DNA from: MGBC131033 sp910585655
Lineage (GTDB): Bacteria; Bacillota; Clostridia; Lachnospirales; Lachnospiraceae
Direction of reading: 5' to 3'
Assembly (NCBI GenBank): GCA_949502025.1
Contig: CATBCG010000032.1
Location: forward strand, 16,053-80,052
DNA: 64,000 nucleotides
Notes under the pieces: model-generated
Seen by the model: only the letters and a program-made list of their open reading frames with translations
The model's database searches: none
What the model was told of the DNA's origin: nothing
Shown: piece by piece, positions 1-8,602 of the stretch
Numbering within the stretch: the first letter of the stretch is position 1
How the letters are laid out: every line of letters begins with the position of its first letter
Translations under genes and position numbers: made by a program

Positions 1-1
1 G

Positions 2-1045
2 CGGGAACAGATTGCCGCGCAAATGAAGCGGATTAGCCAGACTGCCAAGGCAGTAGCGGGAATCGATGTGTTTACCTCTTTAGCGCTTGTGTCAGAGCGA
101 AACGGCTATCACCGTCCTAAGATCAATACAGAGGGGATTTTGGATATCCGGGACGGACGCCATCCGGTTGTAGAGCAGATGACGGCGGGGAATGCCAGGG
201 AAGCCTTTGTGGCTAACGATACTTATCTCGATCAGAAGGATCGGCGGATTTCGATTATTACCGGACCGAATATGGCAGGAAAATCCACCTATATGAGACA
301 GACTGCCCTCATTGTTTTAATGGCGCAAATCGGCTGCTTTGTCCCGGCGAAGGAAGCTGATATCGGGATTGTGGATCGAATCTTTACAAGAGTGGGCGCG
401 TCCGATGATTTGGCCAGCGGTCAAAGTACGTTTATGGTGGAGATGACGGAAGTTGCCAATATTTTGCGCCATGCCAGCAGACAGAGTCTTTTGATTTTAG
501 ATGAAATCGGTCGCGGAACCAGTACCTTTGACGGTCTTTCGATTGCCTGGGCGGTGGTGGAGTATATCAGCGCCGTAGTAGGAGCCAAAGCGCTGTTCGC
601 TACACACTACCATGAGCTGACCGAGCTGGAAGGAAAACTAGAAAGTGTCCATAACTATTGTATTGCCGTCAAAGAACAGGGAGAGGATATTATTTTCCTG
701 CGGAAAATCATTCCAGGCGGCGCGGATAAAAGCTATGGCATCCAAGTAGCTAGACTGGCTGGAATTCCGGATTCGGTACTGGTACGGGCAAAGGAGCTGT
801 CAGAGGAATTAGGAAAGCATGATATCGTGATTCATCCGAGTCAGAACATAGAAAAAACCGCTTCCAAACCACAGAAAAACAAATCAGGACGGGAGGCGAT
901 GGAAGGGCAGTTTTCCTTGTTTGCATCTTCCGAAAATGAAGATGTTATCTTAGAGCTGCGGGAGCTTTCTTTAGAGAATCTTTCTCCGATTGCTGCTTTC
1001 CAAAAGCTTTATGAGTTGCAGCAAAAAATCAGAGAACGGGTATAG
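2..1045 (+). CDS. mutS: DNA mismatch repair ATPase MutS, 3' part (5' end outside window)
   Basis: MutS recognises base mismatches and uses ATP to recruit MutL. Only the C-terminal 347 residues are here; the frame is open to the window edge, so the methionine at position 23 is not the start. Seen: the Walker A loop GPNMAGKST (from about nt 263), the LDEIGRGTSTFDG Walker B/signature segment and the ATHYHEL motif of the ABC-type ATPase domain, then a dimerisation tail ending in a helical segment (LQQKIRERV). The pattern is diagnostic of MutS1 rather than MutS2, which would carry a Smr domain. It is followed after 17 nt by mutL, the usual clostridial order, so the two are probably co-transcribed. 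Confidence 0.97.
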   Translation, partial: REQIAAQMKRISQTAKAVAGIDVFTSLALVSERNGYHRPKINTEGILDIRDGRHPVVEQMTAGNAREAFVANDTYLDQKDRRISIITGPNMAGKSTYMRQTALIVLMAQIGCFVPAKEADIGIVDRIFTRVGASDDLASGQSTFMVEMTEVANILRHASRQSLLILDEIGRGTSTFDGLSIAWAVVEYISAVVGAKALFATHYHELTELEGKLESVHNYCIAVKEQGEDIIFLRKIIPGGADKSYGIQVARLAGIPDSVLVRAKELSEELGKHDIVIHPSQNIEKTASKPQKNKSGREAMEGQFSLFASSENEDVILELRELSLENLSPIAAFQKLYELQQKIRERV

Positions 1046-1062
1046 GAAGGGGGGGAGCAGGT

Positions 1063-3033
1063 ATGCCAAACATTCAGGTCTTAGATCAGACGACGATCAA
1101 TCAAATCGCTGCCGGAGAGGTGATCGAGCGTCCCAGCGCCGTAGTAAAAGAGCTGACGGAAAATGCGATCGACGCAGGAGCCAGCGCGATTACGGTTGAA
1201 ATCAAAGAAGGCGGGATTTCCCTAATCCGGATTACCGACAATGGAAGAGGAATTGAAAAAGAAGATATTCGTTCGGCATTTTTGCGCCATGCCACAAGTA
1301 AGATCCGTACAGCGGAAGATTTGCTCTCGATTTCCAGCCTTGGCTTTCGCGGAGAGGCGCTTTCTAGCATCGCTGCCGTTGCACAGGTGGAGCTGATCAC
1401 CAAGACGGCAGGAGAGTTTACCGGCTATCGCTATGTAATCGAAGGCGGGGAAGAGGGCAGCAACGGAGAGCATGGGCTAGAACCGATTGGCTGTCCGGAA
1501 GGGACTACTCTGGTAGTCCGCAACCTCTTTTACAATACTCCTGCCAGAAAAAAATTTTTAAAGACGCCTGCCAGCGAGGGCAGTTATATTCAGGATGTGA
1601 TGGAGCATATGGCGGTTTCTCATCCGGAAGTGGCGATGAAGCTGATTGTCAATGGGCAGACGAAGCTTCAGACACCTGGAAACGGAAATCAAAAAGATGT
1701 GATCTACTATCTGTATGGGCGTGAAGTTGCGGCAAACGTGATAGAAATTGCTGACGAATATGCACGGATGCGTCTGACCGGTTATATCGGAAAGCCTTCT
1801 GTTACAAGAGGCAACCGTAACTTAGAGCATTATTTTTTAAATGGACGCTTTATTCGCAATCCGGTGATCAGCCGGGCGGTTGAGGATGCCTATAAGCCGT
1901 ATCTGATGCAGCACCGTTATCCGTTTACTTCCTTATTGCTGCAGGTTCCGCCTGATTTTATCGACGTCAATGTCCATCCAGCCAAATTAGAGGTTCGCTT
2001 TCGGAATACCGAGGCACTCTATCAGTTGATTTATCATGCTGTCGGCGAAGGATTGCGTATGCGGGAGCCGATTCCGGCAGTCAGCCCTGGAAGAGAAGAG
2101 AAAAAAGAAAAAAGCATACCAAAGCCTGCGCCGATGCCGGAACCTTTTGAAGTCAGACGGAGGGAAACCCTTCGACAAGAATCCGTCATTCCAAAGTTGT
2201 CCGCTACGCCTAAAACGCAAACGCTTCCTCCGGTGTTTGCAGAACCATTTAAAACAGAACCATCTAAAAAAGAAGAGTCAATAGAAGCATCAAAACTCGC
2301 CGAGCAAACTTCTCCTACTGAGAAAACTTCTCCTACTGAGAAGAGTTCTCTTACTAAGGAGACTTCTCTTACGGAGGAAACTCCTCTTGTCAAGGAGACT
2401 TCTGACTATGTGGTTCTTGTACAGGAAGAGCTTCCGTTTTTGAGCGAACAGGCAAGAGCGAAACATCGCTTGATTGGTCAGCTATTTGCGACGTACTGGC
2501 TGTTTGAGTACGAAGATAGGTTTTATCTGCTTGACCAGCATGCTGCCCATGAAAAGGTACTGTATGAGCGAACCGTCAAACGTCTGGCGAACAGACAGAT
2601 GGAGTCGCAAAATCTGATGCCTGCGATTGTCCTGACGCTTTCCGCCAGGGAAGAGTCTGCTTTAGAGGAGCTGTCGGACTATTTTAAAGAGGCAGGGTTT
2701 GAGATTACTCCTTTTGGCGGAAGGGAGTATGCCATATCGGCGGTTCCGGTGGAATTGTTTCATTTGGCAGGTGCGGATATGCTGACTTCTATTTTGGATG
2801 ATTATCTGGAAAGCGAGCGGCTGTATACCCCGGAGGCGGTCTTAGATCGCATTGCCTCGATGTCCTGTAAGGCGGCAGTCAAGGGGAAGCAGACGTTGAC
2901 AACAGAAGAAGCGCAGGCGCTGATGGACGAACTGATGACGTTGGATCAGCCGTATCATTGCCCACATGGAAGACCGACGATGATTGTTATGAGCCAATAT
3001 GAGATTGAAAAGAAATTTAAAAGAATCGTATAA
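1063..3033 (+). CDS. mutL: DNA mismatch repair protein MutL
   Basis: MutL couples MutS mismatch recognition to strand removal. The 656-residue protein has an N-terminal GHKL ATPase with NAIDAG (about 34-39), DNGRGI (59-64) and GFRGEAL (94-100), a variable linker (about 350-455), and a C-terminal dimerisation/endonuclease domain with the metal-binding motif DQHAAHEK (491-498), SCKAAVKG and a terminal CPHGRPT. The DQHA motif marks it as a nicking MutL, as expected for a bacterium without MutH. The ATG follows an AGGAAGGGGGG ribosome binding site. The linker contains five six-residue repeats. Between mutS and miaA, probably one operon. Confidence 0.97.
   Translation: MPNIQVLDQTTINQIAAGEVIERPSAVVKELTENAIDAGASAITVEIKEGGISLIRITDNGRGIEKEDIRSAFLRHATSKIRTAEDLLSISSLGFRGEALSSIAAVAQVELITKTAGEFTGYRYVIEGGEEGSNGEHGLEPIGCPEGTTLVVRNLFYNTPARKKFLKTPASEGSYIQDVMEHMAVSHPEVAMKLIVNGQTKLQTPGNGNQKDVIYYLYGREVAANVIEIADEYARMRLTGYIGKPSVTRGNRNLEHYFLNGRFIRNPVISRAVEDAYKPYLMQHRYPFTSLLLQVPPDFIDVNVHPAKLEVRFRNTEALYQLIYHAVGEGLRMREPIPAVSPGREEKKEKSIPKPAPMPEPFEVRRRETLRQESVIPKLSATPKTQTLPPVFAEPFKTEPSKKEESIEASKLAEQTSPTEKTSPTEKSSLTKETSLTEETPLVKETSDYVVLVQEELPFLSEQARAKHRLIGQLFATYWLFEYEDRFYLLDQHAAHEKVLYERTVKRLANRQMESQNLMPAIVLTLSAREESALEELSDYFKEAGFEITPFGGREYAISAVPVELFHLAGADMLTSILDDYLESERLYTPEAVLDRIASMSCKAAVKGKQTLTTEEAQALMDELMTLDQPYHCPHGRPTMIVMSQYEIEKKFKRIV
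2308..2397 (+). repeat. In-frame 18-nt repeats in the MutL linker
   Basis: Five consecutive, increasingly diverged 18-nt units encode six-residue repeats of the type T-S-P-T-E-K (residues about 416-445). The first two units are identical in protein; the later ones drift to SSLTKE, TSLTEE and TPLVKE. The unit is a multiple of three, so gain or loss of copies would change linker length without a frameshift. Confidence 0.8.
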
Positions 3034-3057
3034 AAAAGGGAAAGAGGGTTAGAAGGG

Positions 3058-4011
3058 ATGAAGCAGCCAAAGCCTCCTTTGGTGGTGTTGACCGGTCCGA
3101 CGGCAGTAGGAAAAACGGATCTTTCGATCCGGCTGGCAAAACGGATCGGCGGAGAGATTATTTCGGCAGATTCCATGCAGGTTTACCGGGGGATGGATAT
3201 TGGCACCGCCAAGATTAGCGAAGAGGAGAAGCAGGGTGTCCCGCATTTTTTATTGGATGAGTTAGAGCCGTGGGAGGAATTCCATGTGGCGCTTTTTCAA
3301 CAGAAAGCAAAACAGTATATCAAAGAAATTTATGGTAGAGGACATATTCCGATCCTTGTCGGCGGCACTGGTTTTTATATCCAATCGGTGTTATATGACA
3401 TTGATTTTAAGGAGCCTGTTTTAGAAGAAGAAAAGGATATCCGACAGGATTTGGAAAAAAAAGCGCAGGATAAGGGCGAGGCGTGGCTGCACGAGGAGTT
3501 GGAAAAAGTAGATCCGGTCAGCGCTGGGCAAATCCATCCGCACAACGTCAAACGGGTGATTCGGGCGTTGGAATACTACCGACAGACCGGAGAACCGATT
3601 TCGGCTCACAACGCCAGGGAACGGGAAAAGGAATCCCCCTATGCGTTTTGCTATTTCGTCTTAAATCAGGATCGCAGTGTGTTATACGAGCGAATCGACG
3701 AGCGGATAGAAAAGATGATGGAGGCAGGCTTGCTAGAGGAAGTTGCCAGGCTGCGAGGGGCAGGCTGTAATCGAAGCTTGGTTTCCATGCAGGGACTTGG
3801 CTATAAAGAGCTTTTGGCTTATTTAGAAGGAGAGTATAGCCTAGAGGAAGCAGTCTACCGACTCAAACGGGATACAAGACACTTTGCCAAACGGCAGCTT
3901 ACCTGGTTTGGCAGGGAAAGAGAAGTTATTTGGATACAAAAGGAAGAATTTCCGGATACCGAAGCAATTCTGGAATTTATGATAAAAGAACTAAAAGAAA
4001 GGGTATACTGA
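3058..4011 (+). CDS. miaA: tRNA dimethylallyltransferase MiaA
   Basis: MiaA transfers a dimethylallyl group to N6 of A37 in tRNAs that read UNN codons, which supports reading accuracy. At 317 residues it is normal length. Seen: the P-loop GPTAVGKT (13-20), the DSMQVYRG substrate motif, VGGTGFY and IHPHNVKRVIRALEYY, all typical of the family. The ATG at 3058 follows GAGGGTTAGAAGG. It lies 24 nt after mutL and 4 nt before the next gene, consistent with one operon. Confidence 0.97.
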   Translation: MKQPKPPLVVLTGPTAVGKTDLSIRLAKRIGGEIISADSMQVYRGMDIGTAKISEEEKQGVPHFLLDELEPWEEFHVALFQQKAKQYIKEIYGRGHIPILVGGTGFYIQSVLYDIDFKEPVLEEEKDIRQDLEKKAQDKGEAWLHEELEKVDPVSAGQIHPHNVKRVIRALEYYRQTGEPISAHNAREREKESPYAFCYFVLNQDRSVLYERIDERIEKMMEAGLLEEVARLRGAGCNRSLVSMQGLGYKELLAYLEGEYSLEEAVYRLKRDTRHFAKRQLTWFGREREVIWIQKEEFPDTEAILEFMIKELKERVY

Positions 4012-4015
4012 TACT

Positions 4016-5332
4016 ATGATAGAAGAAAAACAAAAAGACGGCGCCGGACAGAGTGCGCTTTGGCAAGCTTATCAGTCGCTTGGAATCAGCGAGGAGGTAC
4101 TGCGTTTTGGACAGGAAAAGGAAGCCTTACTGGAGGAGCGTTTCCGGGCGATTGACCAGGTAGCGGAGCTAAATCAGATGAAAATACTTGCTGCTATGCA
4201 GAAAAACCGGGTAAGTGATATTCATTTTGCTGCCAGCAGCGGATATGGTTACAACGATATTGGACGAGATACGTTAGAAGAGGTGTATGCCGATGTCTTT
4301 CACACAGAATCAGCTCTCGTACGTCCTTCCTTGATGTGCGGGACGCATGCGCTGACGGTAGCACTCTCTGGAAATCTGCGTCCTGGCGACGAGATTTTAT
4401 CTCCGGTAGGAAAGCCTTATGATACGTTAGACGGAGTAATCGGTATTACCGAAACACCTGGTTCCCTGGCAGAATATGGAATCACCTACCGGCAGGTCGA
4501 TTTGCTCTCTGACGGTAGTTTTGACTGGGAGGGGATTCGGACGGCAGTAGGAGAATCCACTCGTCTAGTGACGATCCAGCGTTCTAAGGGCTATGCGACA
4601 AGACCGACGCTTTCCGTCGAGCGGATTGGGGAGCTGATTGCTTTTTTAAAGCAGATAAAGCCTTCTTTAATCTGTATGGTCGATAACTGTTACGGAGAGT
4701 TTGTAGAGCCGTTAGAGCCGACGGACGTAGGGGCAGATCTTTGTGTTGGTTCTTTAATCAAAAATCCGGGCGGCGGGCTGGCTCCGATAGGCGGATATAT
4801 CGTAGGGAAGCGGGATTATGTAGAACAGGCGGCGTACCGTCTTTCCTGTCCGGGATTAGGACGGGAGGTAGGCGCTTCGCTGGGGCTAAACCAGGCTTTT
4901 TTCCAGGGGTTGTTTTTAGCGCCTACGGTCGTAGCAGGAGCGTTAAAAGGAGCGATTTTTGCTGCGAATCTCTATGAAGCTTTGGGCTTTCCGGTATTGC
5001 CGGATGGAAGGGAATCAAGACATGATATCATTCAGGCTGTGACGCTTGGATCGGCAGAAGGCGTTATCGCTTTTTGTAAAGGGATTCAGGCAGCCGCTCC
5101 GGTAGACAGCTTTGTCACTCCGGAGCCTTGGGATATGCCGGGCTATGGGGATCCGGTGATTATGGCAGCAGGAGCGTTTGTGCAGGGTTCCTCGATTGAA
5201 TTGTCGGCAGACGGTCCGATTAAGCCTCCTTATGCCGTATATTTTCAGGGCGGTCTGACCTGGTATCATGCGAAACTGGGGATTTTGATGTCCGTACAGA
5301 AGCTAAGTGAAGCAGGGTTAATAACCATCTGA
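4016..5332 (+). CDS. PLP-dependent enzyme of the aluminium-resistance / methionine gamma-lyase-like family
   Basis: 438 residues, full length for the family annotated as aluminium resistance protein (YnbB-like), a fold-type I PLP enzyme related to cystathionine lyases. Seen: the SGYGYNDIGRD segment near residue 80, SLMCGTHAL before the cofactor pocket, and the putative Schiff-base lysine in GSLIKNPGGG. The physiological substrate is not established; the aluminium label comes from a plant-associated homologue. It starts 4 nt after miaA, an arrangement also known from Bacillus-type genomes, so it is probably the last gene of the mut operon. Confidence 0.9.
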   Translation: MIEEKQKDGAGQSALWQAYQSLGISEEVLRFGQEKEALLEERFRAIDQVAELNQMKILAAMQKNRVSDIHFAASSGYGYNDIGRDTLEEVYADVFHTESALVRPSLMCGTHALTVALSGNLRPGDEILSPVGKPYDTLDGVIGITETPGSLAEYGITYRQVDLLSDGSFDWEGIRTAVGESTRLVTIQRSKGYATRPTLSVERIGELIAFLKQIKPSLICMVDNCYGEFVEPLEPTDVGADLCVGSLIKNPGGGLAPIGGYIVGKRDYVEQAAYRLSCPGLGREVGASLGLNQAFFQGLFLAPTVVAGALKGAIFAANLYEALGFPVLPDGRESRHDIIQAVTLGSAEGVIAFCKGIQAAAPVDSFVTPEPWDMPGYGDPVIMAAGAFVQGSSIELSADGPIKPPYAVYFQGGLTWYHAKLGILMSVQKLSEAGLITI

Positions 5333-5438
5333 AAAGAAATTACTTGTAAATGTATAGAAAATTATAAGTATACAAATGGGATAAGTTGTGGTAGACTGTT
5401 AGAGGATATACACAAACAGGACAGACAGAAGAACAGCT

Positions 5439-6152
5439 ATGACGATAAAAACATCTATAACAGCGCGAAAAACGATTAAGGAACTTCCAAAGAGGGAGCG
5501 ACCGTATGAAAAGTGTTTGGAATCCGGAGCGGGAAGTTTAACGGACGCCGAATTATTGGCTGTGATCCTGCGTTCCGGCACCAAGGACGCCAACTGTGTT
5601 GAACTTGCCAGAGAGGTATTGTCCGTGTCAGAGACAGAACCGGGTCTTTTGGGGCTGCATCGGGTGACGAGCGCAGAATTAGAGCAGATACCAGGGATCG
5701 GACCGGTCAAGGCAACGCAGCTTTTGTGTATTGGCGAGCTGTGCAAGCGGATGGCAGCCGCCGGTCATCGGGAGGGTGTCTGCCTTACTTCGCCGGAACG
5801 GATTGCCGACCGTTATATGGAGCAGTTACGGCATTTGGAACAGGAGCATGTTTTACTGCTGCTTTTGGATTCTAAATGCCATCTGCTAAAGGAACTGACG
5901 CTTTCCATCGGTTCGGTCAACCAGTCTATTCTAACTCCGAGAGAGGTTCTGATTGCGGCGCTGCAGTACAGGGCAGTCCATATGATACTGCTTCATAACC
6001 ATCCCAGTGGAGATCCGTCTCCCAGCAAAGCCGATCTGGCGACTACCCGCAAAGTAAAGGAGGCGGGAGATATGCTGGGGATTCCTTTGATGGATCACAT
6101 CATTATGGGAGATCATAAATACATCAGCCTAAAGGAACAGGGACTGTTCTAG
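5439..6152 (+). CDS. radC: RadC family JAB/MPN domain protein
   Basis: 237 residues. An N-terminal UPF0758 region with a helix-hairpin-helix (IPGIGPVKATQL, 84-95) is followed by a JAB/MPN metalloprotease-like domain carrying HNHPSGDPSPS (186-196), the zinc-binding signature, and a preceding glutamate-bearing strand. The historical DNA-repair role of RadC is doubtful; biochemical function is not settled. No strong ribosome binding site is visible before the ATG. It leads the mreBCD block, its normal place in Firmicutes, 24 nt before mreB. Confidence 0.95.
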   Translation: MTIKTSITARKTIKELPKRERPYEKCLESGAGSLTDAELLAVILRSGTKDANCVELAREVLSVSETEPGLLGLHRVTSAELEQIPGIGPVKATQLLCIGELCKRMAAAGHREGVCLTSPERIADRYMEQLRHLEQEHVLLLLLDSKCHLLKELTLSIGSVNQSILTPREVLIAALQYRAVHMILLHNHPSGDPSPSKADLATTRKVKEAGDMLGIPLMDHIIMGDHKYISLKEQGLF

Positions 6153-6176
6153 TAGGGCAGAAAGAGGAGGCATTCC

Positions 6177-7220
6177 ATGTCAGGTAAGATCATCGGAATT
6201 GATCTGGGGACGAAAGTCCTGAAATTATACAGAAAAGGTGACGGAGTTATTTTTGACCAGCAAAATGTCATTGCAGTAGAAAACCGTAAAAAGCTTTTGG
6301 CGATTGGCGACGCGGCAGCAGAGATGATGGAAAAGGCGCCAATGAAAATCCGGGTGACGTATCCGGTTCATAACGGAGTCATCGCAGACGTCAGTTCGAT
6401 GCACCGTTTGTTTAACGAGTGCTTCCGCCAACTGTACGGGGCTCCGAAAAAGGCGAGAGGGCTAAGCTTTTTGATTGCGCTTCCTACCGATATCACAGAG
6501 GTAGAAAAAAGAGCTTTTGTAGATTTGGTGCTTTCCTCTGAGGTGCCTTCTAAGCGGGTTAATCTGGTGGATAAGCCGATCTGTGTGGCGTTGGGGGCAG
6601 GACTTGACGTAACCAATTCGACTGGTATTATGACGGTGGATATCGGAGCGGATACGACCGAGGTTTCGATTTTATCCCTGGGCGGTATTGTTTTAAGCAA
6701 GTTGATCAATTTGGGCGGGAACCATATCGATGCTTCGATTAAGCTTTCCATTAAGAAAAACTATAACCTGCATATCGGAGATAAGACTGCCGAAATGGTA
6801 AAAAAAGAAATCGCCAGCGCGGTTCCTTCGGAAACCGTAACCAGAATGGTTCGGGGACGGGATGTTGTGACCGGACTGCCAAAGGAAGTAGAGGTCAGCT
6901 CGGATATGGTATACGAGGCAATCCAGGAGAATCTCCATACGATAGTCGATGCCGTAAGGATTATTTTAGAGCGGACGCCCCCGGAAATTTCCTCGGATAT
7001 CATGGACGCCGGAGTCTATGTAACAGGCGGATCTGCCAATATCGGGCATTTGGCAGATTTGTTCCATCGGGAAACCAATTTAAAAATCAATATTATGGAC
7101 GATCCGGAAAATATGGTAGTGAAGGGATTGGGCGCTATCATGGAAAACAACCAGATCGACACACTTTCCTATGCTTATCAGCAGGCTAATTTCTCCTTGA
7201 TGGCAAAGGAAGAAAAATAA
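6177..7220 (+). CDS. mreB: Rod shape-determining protein MreB
   Basis: Bacterial actin that guides lateral wall synthesis. 347 residues with the actin-fold nucleotide motifs: phosphate-1 loop IGIDLGTKVLKLY near the start, phosphate-2 MTVDIGADTTEVSIL (about 150) and the adenosine motif VYVTGGSANIGHL (about 280). The ATG has a strong AGAGGAGG site. Downstream are mreC, mreD and PBP2, so the elongasome is encoded as one operon. The phosphate-1 loop continues with K-V-L-K rather than the common A-N-T-L, which suggests an MreB/Mbl-type variant; the exact paralog cannot be set from this window. Confidence 0.95.
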   Translation: MSGKIIGIDLGTKVLKLYRKGDGVIFDQQNVIAVENRKKLLAIGDAAAEMMEKAPMKIRVTYPVHNGVIADVSSMHRLFNECFRQLYGAPKKARGLSFLIALPTDITEVEKRAFVDLVLSSEVPSKRVNLVDKPICVALGAGLDVTNSTGIMTVDIGADTTEVSILSLGGIVLSKLINLGGNHIDASIKLSIKKNYNLHIGDKTAEMVKKEIASAVPSETVTRMVRGRDVVTGLPKEVEVSSDMVYEAIQENLHTIVDAVRIILERTPPEISSDIMDAGVYVTGGSANIGHLADLFHRETNLKINIMDDPENMVVKGLGAIMENNQIDTLSYAYQQANFSLMAKEEK

Positions 7221-7234
7221 GAAAGGATTGTTCC

Positions 7235-8095
7235 ATGCGTAAACGGACGAATATTGCCATAGAGCCGAAAGTTGTACTGATTGCAGGCATCATTCTCTGC
7301 TGCCTTTTGATTTTCTTTTCTTTTCGGTACAAGGAAAAAATGGCTCCGATCAAGGCGGCAGCAGGGAATGTCATTACCCCGATGCAGGTTGGAATCAACC
7401 GAGCCGGAAGCTGGATTTCAGATCGTCTTGAACGGTTTGCCAGTGTCGATGAACTGATAGAAGAAAACAACCGATTAAAGGAGGAACTCTATACTCTGGA
7501 TTATGAAAATAAAATTTTGCTTCAGAACCGTTATGAGCTGGACAACTTCCGAAAGCTTTACGACCTGGATCAAAATTATGCGGATTATCCGAAAGTAGCC
7601 GCCAGAGTAATTGCCAACGACAGCAGCAACTGGTACAGCAATTTCCGTATCGATAAGGGAAGCGAAGACGGAATTGCCATTGATATGAATGTGATGGCTG
7701 GAAACGGCTTAGTAGGGATTGTAACGGAGGTTGGGAAAAATTGGGCGAGAGTCCGTTCGATTATTGACGATTCCACCTATGTCAGCGGGATGTTTTTAAA
7801 ATCTTCGGATACCTGTATGGTAAAGGGAAATCTAGAGCTGTTAGAGGATGGGTTTATTGAAGTAGAGGATATCAAACGGGATGCCGAGGTAAAGGATGGC
7901 TACGAAATTGTCACCTCTTATTTAAGCGACAAATATCATCCGGGAATTTTGATTGGATATTTGAGCAATCTGACGATGGATCCTTCCAATATGACCAAAT
8001 CAGGGTTACTTACACCTGCCGTTGACTTTTCCAGACTGGATATGGTTCTGATCATTACGCAGGAAAAGGAACCGTTAGAGGAGGATACGCCATGA
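7235..8095 (+). CDS. mreC: Rod shape-determining protein MreC
   Basis: MreC is a bitopic membrane protein that links MreB filaments to the extracellular wall synthases. 286 residues: basic N-terminus, one membrane helix (about 12-30), a coiled-coil (about 60-100, SVDELIEENNRLKEEL), then the beta-barrel core with the family features DKGSEDGIAIDMNV and GLVGIVTEVG. It begins 14 nt after mreB and overlaps mreD by 4 nt (ATGA), implying translational coupling. Confidence 0.95.
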   Translation: MRKRTNIAIEPKVVLIAGIILCCLLIFFSFRYKEKMAPIKAAAGNVITPMQVGINRAGSWISDRLERFASVDELIEENNRLKEELYTLDYENKILLQNRYELDNFRKLYDLDQNYADYPKVAARVIANDSSNWYSNFRIDKGSEDGIAIDMNVMAGNGLVGIVTEVGKNWARVRSIIDDSTYVSGMFLKSSDTCMVKGNLELLEDGFIEVEDIKRDAEVKDGYEIVTSYLSDKYHPGILIGYLSNLTMDPSNMTKSGLLTPAVDFSRLDMVLIITQEKEPLEEDTP

Positions 8096-8598
8096 AACGC
8101 TGGATCGGAATTGCAGTCCTAATTGTTTTAGGCTATCTGCTGCAGACTACCTTGCTGCAAGGCGTTCAGATTGCCGGTGTTGCGCCTAACCTGCTGATCA
8201 TCCTGCTGGTAGCGGTCTCTTATCGTTCCGGGAAGCTTGGCGGCCTGGTTGCCGGATTTTTAACCGGGCTGCTTATCGATCTGGTAGAAGGAGATTTGAT
8301 TGGGCTTTATGCCCTGATTTATATGGTTATTGGTTATCTGCTTGGCTTTGCCCACAAAATATACTATTATGATGATACGACTATCCCGTTGTTTTTAGTA
8401 GCGGCAAGCGATTTTTTATATAATTTTATGATTTACGTCCTGGGCTTTTTGCTGCGTAACCGACTTCATTTTTTTTTCTATCTAAGGACAATCATACTTC
8501 CGGAACTGCTCTATACCGTAGTCCTTTCGGTGTTTATTTACCGTCTGCTACATAAACTACTCCAAAAGCTGGAGACAAAGAATCAAGAGGAGGCATAA
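8092..8598 (+). CDS. mreD: Rod shape-determining protein MreD
   Basis: 168-residue integral membrane protein with about five hydrophobic segments spread over its length. The family signature region GLVAGFLTGLLIDLVEGDLIG (about residues 50-70) is recognisable. MreD is an elongasome membrane component of unclear biochemical role. It overlaps mreC by 4 nt and is followed after 4 nt by the PBP2 gene. Confidence 0.93.
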   Translation: MKRWIGIAVLIVLGYLLQTTLLQGVQIAGVAPNLLIILLVAVSYRSGKLGGLVAGFLTGLLIDLVEGDLIGLYALIYMVIGYLLGFAHKIYYYDDTTIPLFLVAASDFLYNFMIYVLGFLLRNRLHFFFYLRTIILPELLYTVVLSVFIYRLLHKLLQKLETKNQEEA

Positions 8599-8602
8599 GC
8601 GC

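Noticed and set aside
23..1045. mutS starting at the ATG at 23
   Set aside because: The frame is open upstream to the window edge and a MutS of 340 residues would lack most domains.
2034..2393. Minus-strand frame inside mutL
   Set aside because: It lies opposite the low-complexity linker; its open length follows from the repeat composition.
2308..2397. CRISPR-like repeats
   Set aside because: The repeats are contiguous with no spacers and lie inside mutL.
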